Assembly: GCF_007830295.1 (NCBI RefSeq)
Contig: NZ_VLKC01000001.1
Coordinates: 1-64,000, forward strand
Length of the DNA stretch: 64,000 nucleotides
Direction: 5' to 3'
DNA from: Sporomusa sp. KB1
Lineage (GTDB): Bacteria > Bacillota > Negativicutes > Sporomusales > Sporomusaceae
Positions 9,663 to 18,768 of this stretch are shown one piece after another. How positions within the stretch are numbered: position 1 is the stretch's first letter; each line of letters begins with the position of its first letter. The notes under the pieces are model-generated. The model had not been told where the DNA came from, ran no database searches, and was given only the letters and a program-made list of their open reading frames with translations. Both the position numbers and the translations under genes were made by a program.

Positions 9663-10649
9663 ATGGCAATCATCAAACCAATGCTAGCCAAAGCTGGTCC
9701 GCTGCCTGCCACCCAAACTGAATATAGCTTTGAAATTAAATGGGATGGTATCAGAGTTCTCTTTTACCTGGAAAAAAACAGTTTTACGCTTATGAGCCGC
9801 AACCTTAAGGATATTACCCCTCAATACCCGGAACTTGCAGCATTGGCGACGGTAGTAGCCAATGCTCATACTGAATTAATTCTTGATGGAGAAATTGTGG
9901 CCTTTGATACTGACGGACGCCCCTCTTTTTCACTGTTACAACACCGGCTGGGGTTAAAAAAGGCGATGGTTATTGCGGAAATGCTAAAAACGATTCCGGT
10001 AAACTATATAATCTTTGACATCTTGTCTCTCGATCATGCCCCACTGTTGGAAAAATCGTATACTCAGCGGCGAGCTATATTAGAAAACCTAACTCTGAGC
10101 GGCCCTTACTGGCAAACCCCAGCTTACAAAACAGGCGATGGAGAAGCTATTCTGGCAGCCAGCCGTAAGCTAGGCTTAGAAGGCATTATTGCCAAACGCT
10201 TAGACAGCCCTTACCAAGCGGGTAAACGTACCGGAGCCTGGATCAAAATCAAAAATCAACGCCGCCAAGAATTGGTCATTGGCGGCTGGATACCCGGTCA
10301 GGGTGCACGCCAAGGACAAATCGGCGCACTCCTGCTCGGCTATTATGATCGTACACCTCAGTCAGCTAAAGCCTGCGGCATACCGCAGCACTTGTTATAT
10401 GCAGGTAAAGTTGGTACCGGTTTTACCAAGGCCACACTTACAGTACTCACCAAATTGCTGGCACCGCTACATAGAGAAACTAATCCCTTTTTTCACCAAC
10501 CAACCACTAAAGATGCACGATTTGTCGAGCCACTGTTGGTTGGTGAATTCGAATTTACTGAATGGACCCCTAATCATACCCTTCGGCATCCATCCTTTAA
10601 AGGATTAAGAGATGACAAAGATCCACGACAAGTTATCCGTGAAGACTAA
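9663..10649 (+). CDS. ligD: ATP-dependent DNA ligase, LigD ligase domain
   Basis: This 328-residue protein corresponds to the ligase domain of bacterial LigD. The adenylated lysine is K26 in EIKWDG; other nucleotidyltransferase motifs are LDGEIVAFD, EGIIAKR and WIKIK, and an OB-fold follows (about 200-325). It seals double-strand breaks with Ku. In the LigD of Mycobacterium or Pseudomonas this domain is fused to the polymerase; here the polymerase is a separate gene 0.9 kb downstream. GAGG lies 10 bases before the ATG, and the ku gene follows after 19 bases. Confidence 0.93.
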   Translation: MAIIKPMLAKAGPLPATQTEYSFEIKWDGIRVLFYLEKNSFTLMSRNLKDITPQYPELAALATVVANAHTELILDGEIVAFDTDGRPSFSLLQHRLGLKKAMVIAEMLKTIPVNYIIFDILSLDHAPLLEKSYTQRRAILENLTLSGPYWQTPAYKTGDGEAILAASRKLGLEGIIAKRLDSPYQAGKRTGAWIKIKNQRRQELVIGGWIPGQGARQGQIGALLLGYYDRTPQSAKACGIPQHLLYAGKVGTGFTKATLTVLTKLLAPLHRETNPFFHQPTTKDARFVEPLLVGEFEFTEWTPNHTLRHPSFKGLRDDKDPRQVIRED

Positions 10650-10668
10650 GCATTAGGAGGTAATGCCT

Positions 10669-11532
10669 ATGCCCCGCCCGATGTGGAGCGGCTCAATCAG
10701 TTTTGGTCTTGTCAACATTCCGGTCAAACTATACAACGCTGTCAAGAAGAAATCCATCCACTTTAATCAACTGCGCAAATCAGATGGCTGCCGCATTCGC
10801 CTAAAAAAAGTCTGCCCGTCTGACGGCGCAGAAGTACCTGCTGGCAACATTGTTAAAGGCTATGAAATCTCGCCTGAGCAGTATGTAATTGTCACCAGCG
10901 AAGAACTTGAGGCCATTCAACCCCAAAATGCCCGCACAATTGCTATTGAAGATTTTGTTAAACTGGAGCAGATTGACCCGCTATACTACAACAGCTGCTA
11001 TTATCTCACTCCGGACAAAGGAGCAGGTAAAGCCTATTTCTTATTGCTGGCGGCTATGCAAAATACCGGGAAAATCGCTATCGCCAGGGTAGTTATGCGC
11101 AATAAAGAATATCTTACCGCCATTCGTCCTACGGGAAAAGCGCTGGCGCTTTCAACTATGCACTTTGCTGACGAAGTTATTGCCGCAGCGGAATTAGAAG
11201 AACTGCCAGCAGAAGTGGCAGAACCTAACAAGAAAGAACTGGCCATGGCCGAACAGTTGATCGAATCCCTCGCTACTGGCTTTGAACCCGGCAAATACCA
11301 TGACCAGTATTATCAGCAGGTTATGGATATGCTCGAGAAAAAGGCGGAAGGGCAAACCGTCATTAGCCAGCCAGAAGTCAAGGAAGGCGGCAAAGTCATT
11401 GACTTGATGGCAGCTCTTGAAGCCAGCATCTCGGCCATAAACGGCAAAAACGACAGCAGCAAAGCTAAAAAGCAAGGTATCGCTGAAAAAGTCCCGGTAA
11501 CCGCAAAGAGGAAAAAAGCCAGTGCCCAGTGA
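10669..11532 (+). CDS. ku: Ku-like end-binding protein of NHEJ
   Basis: MPRPMWSGSISFGLVNIPV is the signature start of bacterial Ku, the homodimeric ring that binds DNA ends and recruits LigD. The core domain spans about 1-230; the tail (about 255-287) is lysine-rich, like the basic C-terminal extensions that bind DNA. Of two possible ATGs, 10669 is 8 bases after AGGAGG and is preferred over 10663, only 2 bases away. The end overlaps the polymerase gene by 11 bases, indicating translational coupling. Confidence 0.95.
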   Translation: MPRPMWSGSISFGLVNIPVKLYNAVKKKSIHFNQLRKSDGCRIRLKKVCPSDGAEVPAGNIVKGYEISPEQYVIVTSEELEAIQPQNARTIAIEDFVKLEQIDPLYYNSCYYLTPDKGAGKAYFLLLAAMQNTGKIAIARVVMRNKEYLTAIRPTGKALALSTMHFADEVIAAAELEELPAEVAEPNKKELAMAEQLIESLATGFEPGKYHDQYYQQVMDMLEKKAEGQTVISQPEVKEGGKVIDLMAALEASISAINGKNDSSKAKKQGIAEKVPVTAKRKKASAQ

Positions 11533-12445
11533 CAGCAAGCTCAAAACAACCCTTGAAGTAGCGGGACGTAAACTGAAAGTCAGCAACCTTGCTAAAGTAT
11601 TTTATTCTGCTACAGGCTTTACTAAAGGAGAAATGCTCGACTACTATATCCGTATTGCGCCGCTCATCCTTCCCCACCTTGCCAACAGGCCACTGACTAT
11701 GAAACGTTACCCCAACGGTGCACAAGGCAAGTTCTTCTACCAAAAAGAATGTCCAGCCCCGCGACCTGATTGGATCAAGACCATTCCCATCTGGAGCAGA
11801 AGTAATAATCGCACGATCAACTTTTGTAACGCCACTGATTTACCAACCTTAGTATGGGCGGCCAACCTGGCAGCACTTGAACTGCATACCGCCCTGTCAG
11901 TAGCCCCCAAAGTAAACCAACCTTCCTTATTAGTCTTTGATCTCGACCCAGGTCTGCCGGCTACTATTGTGGACTGCGCCCAAGTTGGCCTGCTGTTAAA
12001 AGATTATTTTGATAAACATGGGCTGCAGAGTTTCCCCAAAACCTCAGGCTCCAAAGGTCTACAAATATATATACCTCTCAATACACCAGCAAGCTATGAC
12101 CTGACCAAAAACTTTGCCCGCATACTTGCCACCCGTTTTCAGGAAAGATACCCTAACCTGATTGTTGCCAATATGAAGAAAGTACTGCGTACAGGCAAAG
12201 TCTTTATTGATTGGAGCCAAAATGACGAACACAAAACAACTGTTTGTGTCTATTCACTCCGTGCCAAACAGCGCCCCACTATTTCTACCCCCGTAACCTG
12301 GGAAGAAGTCCTCGACGCCCACAAACAAAAAAATCCTAATTTGCTAAGCTTTGAAGCCTCCCAGGTATTAGATCGAACTGACAAACTAGGTGATTTATTT
12401 GCCCCAGTGCTTACTCTCAAACAAAAGCTGCCAGTTATCCGGTGA
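11522..12445 (+). CDS. LigD polymerase-domain protein (archaeo-eukaryotic primase type)
   Basis: The 307-residue protein is the stand-alone polymerase domain of the NHEJ system. It shows the family pattern LTMKRYPNG near 58, FDLDPG with catalytic aspartates near 139-143, SGSKGLQIYIPL near 174, and a third acidic site in VFIDWSQN. It fills gaps at broken ends, preferring ribonucleotides in characterised relatives. The start is GTG at 11522, after AGAGG, inside the end of ku. There is no 3'-phosphoesterase domain gene in the cassette. Confidence 0.93.
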   Translation: MPSDSKLKTTLEVAGRKLKVSNLAKVFYSATGFTKGEMLDYYIRIAPLILPHLANRPLTMKRYPNGAQGKFFYQKECPAPRPDWIKTIPIWSRSNNRTINFCNATDLPTLVWAANLAALELHTALSVAPKVNQPSLLVFDLDPGLPATIVDCAQVGLLLKDYFDKHGLQSFPKTSGSKGLQIYIPLNTPASYDLTKNFARILATRFQERYPNLIVANMKKVLRTGKVFIDWSQNDEHKTTVCVYSLRAKQRPTISTPVTWEEVLDAHKQKNPNLLSFEASQVLDRTDKLGDLFAPVLTLKQKLPVIR

Positions 12446-12458
12446 ACCATTAGAGAAA

Positions 12459-12495
12459 AAGGCCGCCGTCCCTGTGTGGTAAACGGCGGTCTTTT
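12459..12495. terminator. Bidirectional terminator between NHEJ cassette and pckA
   Basis: CCGCCGT pairs with ACGGCGG around a 13-base loop. A T-rich run follows on the plus strand and TTTTTCTCT on the minus strand, so it can stop both convergent transcripts. Confidence 0.8.
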
Positions 12496-12497
12496 AA

Positions 12498-14033
12498 TTA
12501 ACCTTTAGGCCCGGCAGTAATAATTTTTTCGGAAACGTTTGGGGCAAAGCTGCTGAAGTTTTTAATAAACAACCGGGCAAGTTCCTGAGCTTTTCGTTCG
12601 TAGGCGGCTTTATCATTCCAAGTATTATGCGGCATGAGTATTTCAGCCGGTACACCTGGGCAGCTTTCTGGAACATAAACATTGAAAATCGGATCCAGTT
12701 GGTAAGATACCTCTGCCAACTGCCCTTCAATGGCCGCTGTCACCATAGCTCTGGTATAGGATAGCTTCATACGGCTGCCAACACCATAAGGACCACCTGA
12801 CCAACCTGTATTAATTAAGAATACATTGGTTTGATGATGCTTAAGTTTTTCTCCCAAAAGCTCCGCATATTTGTGGGCTGACAACGGCAAAAAAGGTGCG
12901 CCAAAACAAGTAGAAAAAGTAGCCTGGGGTTCGGTAATACCGCGTTCGGTACCAGCAAGCTTACTGGTGTAACCTGATAAGAAATGATACATGGCCTGTT
13001 CAGTATTGAGTTTTGCAATAGGCGGCAACACCCCAAAGGCATCGGCCGTCAAAAATACAATGGTTTGCGGATGCCCCGCCATACCGGGAATCAAGGCATT
13101 CGGGATATAATCCACAGGATAGGCAACTCTAGTGTTTTCCGTGATTGAGCCGTCAGCGAAATCAGGTAGACGGGTTGCCGAATCAATAACCACATTTTCT
13201 AATACAGCACCAAACCGGATGGCTTCCCAAATCTGCGGTTCAGTCTCATAGGTAAGACCAATACACTTGGCATAACAGCCACCCTCAATATTGAAAATAC
13301 CCTTATCATTCCAGCCATGCTCATCATCGCCAATCAATTGACGGGCCGGATCAGCCGATAAGGTGGTTTTTCCTGTGCCGCTTAGTCCGAAGAATAAAGC
13401 TGTATCCCCGCTAGCGCCAACATTGGCTGAGCAGTGCATTGATAAAATATTTTGTTCCGGCAAAATATAGTTCATAACGGTAAAGATTGATTTTTTCATT
13501 TCACCGGCATAATGAGTACCGCCAATAAGTACCAATCGCTTGGCAAAATTGAGAACGATAAAGGCTTCAGAGGCAGTACCATCAACAGCAGGATCAGCCT
13601 TGAAACCTGGAAGACAAATCACTTTATAATCGAAGTCCGCTTCTGATTGTATTATTTCCGGGCAAATAAACAATTGATGCACAAATAGATTCTGCCATGC
13701 AAATTCATTGATAAATTGAACACGAATACGATTTTCAGGATCAGCGCCCGCAAAACCGTTAAAAATAAAAATATCATGGTTTTGAATATATGCCTGCATC
13801 TTGCTATACAGCTGAGTAAAATTATCCATTGCAAGTGGCTTAGTTTCACCCCACGCAATCTTGTCATGCACGTCTGGCGAGTTAACAATAAACTTGTCAT
13901 TAGGTGAGCGGCCTGTGTATTTACCAGTAGTAACCTGCAACGCTCCACTAGTGGTCAGTTGCCCCTCGTTCCTCCGAATGGCGGCTTCTACCAACTGCGC
14001 GGGACTTAAATCACAATATACATTCCCACTCAT
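12498..14033 (-). CDS. pckA: Phosphoenolpyruvate carboxykinase (ATP)
   Basis: The 511-residue enzyme interconverts oxaloacetate + ATP and PEP + CO2 + ADP. The kinase P-loop [14 protein letters not shown] is near 233-246, the metal site follows in DDEHGW, and the substrate arginine lies in TGRSPNDKF near 60. This set of motifs marks the ATP-dependent type rather than the GTP type. It is the last gene of a minus-strand group with thrC 29 bases upstream. Confidence 0.97.
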   Translation of the reverse strand: MSGNVYCDLSPAQLVEAAIRRNEGQLTTSGALQVTTGKYTGRSPNDKFIVNSPDVHDKIAWGETKPLAMDNFTQLYSKMQAYIQNHDIFIFNGFAGADPENRIRVQFINEFAWQNLFVHQLFICPEIIQSEADFDYKVICLPGFKADPAVDGTASEAFIVLNFAKRLVLIGGTHYAGEMKKSIFTVMNYILPEQNILSMHCSANVGASGDTALFFGLSGTGKTTLSADPARQLIGDDEHGWNDKGIFNIEGGCYAKCIGLTYETEPQIWEAIRFGAVLENVVIDSATRLPDFADGSITENTRVAYPVDYIPNALIPGMAGHPQTIVFLTADAFGVLPPIAKLNTEQAMYHFLSGYTSKLAGTERGITEPQATFSTCFGAPFLPLSAHKYAELLGEKLKHHQTNVFLINTGWSGGPYGVGSRMKLSYTRAMVTAAIEGQLAEVSYQLDPIFNVYVPESCPGVPAEILMPHNTWNDKAAYERKAQELARLFIKNFSSFAPNVSEKIITAGPKG

Positions 14034-14062
14034 GACCTCGCCTCCCCCTATACTATATTAAA

Positions 14063-15562
14063 TTATCTTATATTCAATGCTGTTTTTACCACCATCGGCA
14101 TATCCTGTTTACCGCATACTCTCGTATGACGAACAGCCTTGTGCTCAAGCTCAGCAAGTGCTGACGGCACCGGTCTATCAATAATTTCGGATAGTTGCTT
14201 TAAAACAGCAAACTCAGACTTATCACTAACGCGCTCAGCTCCGACTAATGCATTTAGCACAGTTTGATTAAATTTAAACGGACTAGCAGTAGACACAATA
14301 ATATTTAACGTAGTATCGCCGGTCTGCCGGCGATAGTTTTCGGCAACCTGCCAAGCCACTGCCGTATGCGGATCAAGCGCATAGCCAAACTCTTTATGTA
14401 CCCGGCCAATGGTAGTTGCTGTTTGAACATCATCGACCCAACCTGCCGGAAACACCTCTTTGATAGCTGCTAAGTACTCATCACCAATGCGATATTCCCC
14501 GGTGACATTGAGTTCTTCCATCCACTGGCTGACTTGCTTGGAATCCTGATTGGTAACTTGGTACAGCAGCCGTTCCAAATTACTTGAAATCAAAATATCC
14601 ATCGAAGGTGAGTACGTTTTATAGAATTGCCGATTACGACTATATACACCGGTTGTAAGGAAATCAGTCAATACATTATTACTATTTGAGGCACAAATCA
14701 GTTTGTTGATGGGCAATCCCATCAGCTTAGCATAATAGCCTGCCAAAATATTACCAAAATTTCCTGTAGGAACAACAAAATTCACTTTATCGCCTTGCGT
14801 TATCTGCTGATTTTTCACCAAATCGGCATAAGCGCTGAAATAATACACGATTTGCGGCACTAACCGGCCCCAGTTAATAGAATTAGCTGATGACAACTTA
14901 AACCCGTCATTGGCAAGTTCGGCGTTAAAAGCGTTGTCGCTAAAAATACGTTTTACACCTGTCTGGGCATCATCAAAGTTGCCTTTCACAGCAAATACTT
15001 TGAGATTCTCCCCTTCCTGCGTAACCATCTGCAGGCGTTGAATCTGACTTACGCCCTCTTCCGGGTAAAAAACCATGACCTGGGTTTGTTCCACATCCTT
15101 AAACCCTTCCAGAGCGGCTTTACCCGTATCCCCGGAGGTAGCAACAAGAATAACAATTTGGGCCTGCTCGCCAATTTTCTTGAGCGCACCAGACAGCAGT
15201 CTGGGTAATAATTGAAGTGCCATATCTTTAAACGCGCTGGTCGGGCCATGCCATAATTCTAATGCAAACGTCCTGTCGCTAACCTCAACAACAGGTGCCA
15301 CTGCCGGGCTGCTAAACTTACCGCCGCCGTAAGCGCCAGCTACACAGCTTTTTAATTCGTCCTCTGTATAATCAGTCAAAAATAACTGCAATATGGCAGC
15401 TGCCCGCTCTTGATAGCTAAGCGATTGTAATCTTACTATAAACGTCTCATCTACAAGCGGAATAGCTTCCGGTACAAACAAGCCGCCATCAGGGGCTATC
15501 CCTTGTGCAATGGCCTGAGCCGCCGTCAAACGATCAACCTGGCCGCGTGTGCTAAGATACAT
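14063..15562 (-). CDS. thrC: Threonine synthase
   Basis: This 499-residue PLP enzyme converts O-phosphohomoserine to threonine. The N-terminal YLSTRGQV and the LELWHGPTSAFKDMALQ segment with the PLP lysine (about K111) are typical of the longer, fungal/E. coli-like class of threonine synthases; the phosphate-binding GNFGNILAGYYAK follows. GGAGGAGA lies 7 bases before the ATG. It lies between pckA and the B3/4-domain gene with gaps of 29 and 35 bases. Confidence 0.96.
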   Translation of the reverse strand: MYLSTRGQVDRLTAAQAIAQGIAPDGGLFVPEAIPLVDETFIVRLQSLSYQERAAAILQLFLTDYTEDELKSCVAGAYGGGKFSSPAVAPVVEVSDRTFALELWHGPTSAFKDMALQLLPRLLSGALKKIGEQAQIVILVATSGDTGKAALEGFKDVEQTQVMVFYPEEGVSQIQRLQMVTQEGENLKVFAVKGNFDDAQTGVKRIFSDNAFNAELANDGFKLSSANSINWGRLVPQIVYYFSAYADLVKNQQITQGDKVNFVVPTGNFGNILAGYYAKLMGLPINKLICASNSNNVLTDFLTTGVYSRNRQFYKTYSPSMDILISSNLERLLYQVTNQDSKQVSQWMEELNVTGEYRIGDEYLAAIKEVFPAGWVDDVQTATTIGRVHKEFGYALDPHTAVAWQVAENYRRQTGDTTLNIIVSTASPFKFNQTVLNALVGAERVSDKSEFAVLKQLSEIIDRPVPSALAELEHKAVRHTRVCGKQDMPMVVKTALNIR

Positions 15563-15597
15563 ACAAAGTCTCCTCCCAATAAAAGCAATAGTTATAA

Positions 15598-16272
15598 TTA
15601 TTCTTTAGCATTAACAATATGCTTCCCTGTCACAGTCCCGCCATTATAACAAACAAACATGTCAGCTGCAAAATCAAGTACATTATTCAATTCTGCGGTA
15701 CTGACACTTTCATCAGCGTAAACAACAGCTAACAGTTTACGCGTTGCCAAAGTAACTGCCGTCCGCCGTGAATCTGCGGTAGGATTACCAAATACGCCAA
15801 GGCTGTCTGTTAAAAATGGTTTATCATCAGTGGAAACATTTTTGCCGGCTATGCTGGTATAATGCCCTTCTGTTGCCAGCATGTAACTACAATCGCCTAC
15901 AATCTGCTCTAAATCATAGAGACCAAATGGCAATAAAAATTTGATGGAGCAATAGTTATTGACATCTACCGCGCTATTAACATAGTACAAATTTTTTTTC
16001 TGCAATACACGCCTCACCAACGCTTCTGATGCGGGTCGATAACGTGATGGATCAAAGTGCAGCTTTTTGTACATATTACGGACAGCCAAAATCCGGGGAA
16101 GCTTTGGCAGTCCATCCATATTATATGCCTGACCGACTGCTATTTGCAGCCGATCAAATTCCTGGCTTAAGGCTGGCGGCGTACCCTTGACAGCAACATC
16201 ATTAATAGTCAAATATCCCAAGCAGCAATTAGGTACGACCTGACTAATACTTTCTTGAATCGTAATTTTCAT
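15598..16272 (-). CDS. B3/B4 tRNA-binding domain protein
   Basis: The 224-residue protein matches the stand-alone B3/B4 domain also found in PheRS beta subunits. It shows the typical YRPASEALVRRVL segment near 80 and a DSRRTAVT run near 168. In PheRS this domain edits mischarged tRNA; the free-standing proteins are suspected, not proven, to act similarly. The adjacent YbaK deacylase gene, 33 bases upstream, fits a small aminoacyl-tRNA quality-control pair. Confidence 0.88.
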   Translation of the reverse strand: MKITIQESISQVVPNCCLGYLTINDVAVKGTPPALSQEFDRLQIAVGQAYNMDGLPKLPRILAVRNMYKKLHFDPSRYRPASEALVRRVLQKKNLYYVNSAVDVNNYCSIKFLLPFGLYDLEQIVGDCSYMLATEGHYTSIAGKNVSTDDKPFLTDSLGVFGNPTADSRRTAVTLATRKLLAVVYADESVSTAELNNVLDFAADMFVCYNGGTVTGKHIVNAKE

Positions 16273-16305
16273 AATAAAAACAAACTCCTCCTGGATAGTT
16301 AGCTA

Positions 16306-16785
16306 TTAATTTTTACTACCGCGAGTAATCGAACAAACCTGAGCATTTACAGCCTGCACTAAGTGTTCAGGTGAAAGGATAATCTGACAGCCTCGCATAC
16401 CAGCACTAACAGCAATTACTTGCCACTTTGCTGCACTTTTATCTAAAAAAACCGGATAACGCTTTTTAGGTCCCAGCGGTGAAACGCCGCCGCGAATATA
16501 CCCAGTGAGCGGCTGAACCTCTTTTAGCGATACCATTTCTACTTTCTTATTGCCGCTGGCGACTGCCAAAAATTTAAGATCAAGCTCGGCAGCTCCAGGA
16601 ATACAGGCCATAATAATACCGGTTTTATCGCCTCTCAATACCAAAGTTTTAAAAATCTGTTCATCTGGCATCCCCACTTTTTCGGCCACATTTTTTGCAC
16701 TCAAATCAGTTTCGTCAACCTCATATTCACACAATTCATAGGCAAAATGAAGACCATCCAATATTCGGGCAGCATTTGTTTTCAT
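16306..16785 (-). CDS. ybaK: Cys-tRNA(Pro)/Ybak-EbsC family deacylase
   Basis: The 159-residue protein is a trans-editing deacylase of the YbaK type, which hydrolyses Cys-tRNA(Pro). KTLVLRGD, the GGVSPLG loop near 99-105 and the GMRGCQIILSP motif near 128 are characteristic. It heads a likely four-gene unit ybaK, B3/4, thrC, pckA, with a near-consensus promoter 120 bases upstream. Confidence 0.92.
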   Translation of the reverse strand: MKTNAARILDGLHFAYELCEYEVDETDLSAKNVAEKVGMPDEQIFKTLVLRGDKTGIIMACIPGAAELDLKFLAVASGNKKVEMVSLKEVQPLTGYIRGGVSPLGPKKRYPVFLDKSAAKWQVIAVSAGMRGCQIILSPEHLVQAVNAQVCSITRGSKN

Positions 16786-16903
16786 AGCACCATACGTTCT
16801 CCTCTAATTATCTAACTCTATAATCATACTATACTATTCACAAGCATTCTATATATAATTAATTTCTTTCAATATTAGTTTATTGCTTTTGCATTTTTTT
16901 CAC

Positions 16904-16932
16904 AGTATAGTATTGATTCCTCTATTTGTCAA
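16904..16932 (-). promoter_or_regulatory. Promoter of the ybaK-B3/4-thrC-pckA group
   Basis: On the minus strand TTGACA (16932-16927), a 17-base spacer and TATACT (16909-16904) form a near-consensus sigma-A promoter pointing at ybaK. Confidence 0.85.
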
Positions 16933-16986
16933 TGAAGTGAGATTTGCTTTGGTTGGCGGGTTACCCAACTGAAATTTAGACGAACT

Positions 16987-17068
16987 TATCCGATGATCAA
17001 GGTGTTCTAAGACTCCGTTTGTAGAACACCTTGATCATCAGATAAAGAGAACGAGCGCGGTAAGCCGC
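16987..17068. repeat. Long near-perfect inverted repeat plus GC hairpin
   Basis: Arms of 23 bases (16987-17009 and 17022-17044), containing GATGATCAAGGTGTTCTA and its complement with one mismatch outside the core, enclose a 12-base loop. Next to it (17053-17068) is a GCGCGG/CCGCGC hairpin. They follow the stop of the ACT gene on the minus strand but lack a proper T-run, so they may be a weak terminator or RNA-stabilising structure. Confidence 0.75.
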
Positions 17069-17079
17069 GCCCGTATCCG

Positions 17080-17337
17080 CTAATCAAGGTTCATATATTT
17101 TACTTTTACATTAGGTATTTGCTGCAGTTCTTGTTCTAGCTGTTTTACTGGCACCTCCTCACCACATAACTGTAGTAAAATAATGCCACTGTTGGTACAG
17201 GAACTTACAGCCGCATCATGAAGCCCTAACCGCACCCGAATATGGCAGCCATAATTTGTAAGTACATCCTGAACCTTTACCGCTGTTTCCACACGATTGT
17301 CTTGAATAATAGCCATAATTATCGAGCAATCAGCCAT
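17080..17337 (-). CDS. TM1266-like ACT-domain protein
   Basis: The ~85-residue protein resembles the iron-only hydrogenase system regulator family (TM1266, ferredoxin-like ACT fold). It starts with IIMAIIQDN, then VQDVLTNYGCHIRVRLGLHD, and ends with a VPVKQLEQELQQIPNVKVK helix-strand pair. It parallels the protein at 35390-35656 (VVENKDSVKKINDILHEYG..VGRMGIPY) but is more divergent. Frames open upstream to 17349; ATG 17337 lies 11 bases after AGGAGG and is preferred. It is monocistronic. The ligand is unknown. Confidence 0.75.
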   Translation of the reverse strand: MADCSIIMAIIQDNRVETAVKVQDVLTNYGCHIRVRLGLHDAAVSSCTNSGIILLQLCGEEVPVKQLEQELQQIPNVKVKYMNLD

Positions 17338-17533
17338 TGTAAACAACACCTCCTATTATATTATTTATATACATTTTGTCATAAATTATAATAAATCCTT
17401 CTTATAATTTGCTATAATCAGAAATTTTCCAACATAGCTCCTCCCTATAGTTAAAGGATTTTGCCATATTTTATTGAATAACACTATTGCACTCCTATTA
17501 TATAGTATGCTAATTCTTATACTGTGAGGATTT

Positions 17534-18607
17534 ATGAACGAAACAGCCGAAAACCGTAAAATAATCCATCAGCCCTTTGAGTATCTTGTCCCTGGAATGC
17601 AGTTATCCCGTGATGTCTGCTCCACTGATGGGAAAGTGTTAGTTAGTAAAAACAGTATTCTTACTCAAAGCACGATTCAAAAATTAAGCAATTGGCAAAT
17701 ACCCAGTGTTTTCGTCTATACTGAGGTAACCACCCTTAACCCCCTTCTTGATCCAAAGCTGCAAAAATTTCTTAATACATATAATCAATCGGTTTCCGTT
17801 GTCCAACAGGCTTTTGACGATATCAGAACGACCCAGAATATTCCTTTAGACGCCTTTACTGTCACTGCTGATGAACTTGCTGCCGGCGTCGCCGAAGCTG
17901 GCAACGTAATTGACCGCTTATACAATTTACCTCCTTGTGATGACTATACTATATACCATAGCGTCAATGTTAGTGCCATCTCTGCTCTTATTGCCACTTG
18001 GCTCAACTATCCGCCGGATTCCGTTAATGCCATCTCTTTGGCCGGATTATTGCACGATGTTGGCAAATCACGCTTGCCGGTAGAGCTGTTAAATAGGCCT
18101 AACCGGCTTCCGCCAGACTTGTATGAACAATATATGCAGCATGTTGCCCATGGGTATGATCTGGTAAGTAAAATTCCTAATATCTCGCAAAGCATTACTG
18201 CAGCTGTTTTCCAGCATCATGAACGGCGGGATGGCAGCGGTTACCCTGGCGGTATTACTGACTACTACATCCATCCCTATGCCAAGATTGTGGCTGTGGC
18301 GGATTTATATGATGAAGGAATGACAATCAACTGCGAGAATCCACAGTTAAAGCTAAGTCCCTATCTTAGCCTGCAGAAACTGCGCGATGAGGCTTATCGG
18401 CTAGACCCCAAAATTTGCATAACCTTTATTGATAATATGACGAATTTTTTGTCAGGCAACCGGGTAATACTCACAGACGGACGCCAGGGCCGCGTGGTCT
18501 ATATCAACAAATATCAGCCTGCACGCTCAATGGTTCAATTAGATAATGGGATAGTCCTTGATCTATCCGAACAGAATGAACTTACTATTCATTATATAGT
18601 GCGTTAG
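17534..18607 (+). CDS. HD-GYP domain phosphodiesterase
   Basis: The 357-residue cytoplasmic protein has an N-terminal ~110 residues of the DUF3391-like type seen before HD-GYP domains, then HD-GYP: HSVNVS near 142, LLHDVGKSRLP near 172, HVAHGYDLV, and HHERRDGSGYPGG near 227-239, the GYP element. Such enzymes cleave c-di-GMP. The C-terminal ~60 residues (GRQGRVVYINKYQPARSMVQL) are a small beta-domain common in these proteins. GTGAGGA precedes the ATG and a terminator follows, so it is probably monocistronic. Confidence 0.92.
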   Translation: MNETAENRKIIHQPFEYLVPGMQLSRDVCSTDGKVLVSKNSILTQSTIQKLSNWQIPSVFVYTEVTTLNPLLDPKLQKFLNTYNQSVSVVQQAFDDIRTTQNIPLDAFTVTADELAAGVAEAGNVIDRLYNLPPCDDYTIYHSVNVSAISALIATWLNYPPDSVNAISLAGLLHDVGKSRLPVELLNRPNRLPPDLYEQYMQHVAHGYDLVSKIPNISQSITAAVFQHHERRDGSGYPGGITDYYIHPYAKIVAVADLYDEGMTINCENPQLKLSPYLSLQKLRDEAYRLDPKICITFIDNMTNFLSGNRVILTDGRQGRVVYINKYQPARSMVQLDNGIVLDLSEQNELTIHYIVR

Positions 18608-18610
18608 ACC

Positions 18611-18636
18611 AACCGCCCCCCTTAGGCGGTTTATTC
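18611..18636 (+). terminator. Intrinsic terminator after HD-GYP gene
   Basis: AACCGCC and GGCGGTT form a 7-bp stem followed by TTATTCT. Confidence 0.75.
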
Positions 18637-18768
18637 TAATAATTATTAATCTATCTGTTTAACATAGTTACAAATAATATAGTCGAAGTAGTAACTGTTA
18701 GAAGGACAAGTGCAGTCAGGCAGCGAAAAAATACTATATGTCATATGTACGATAGAGGTGAATAGTTT

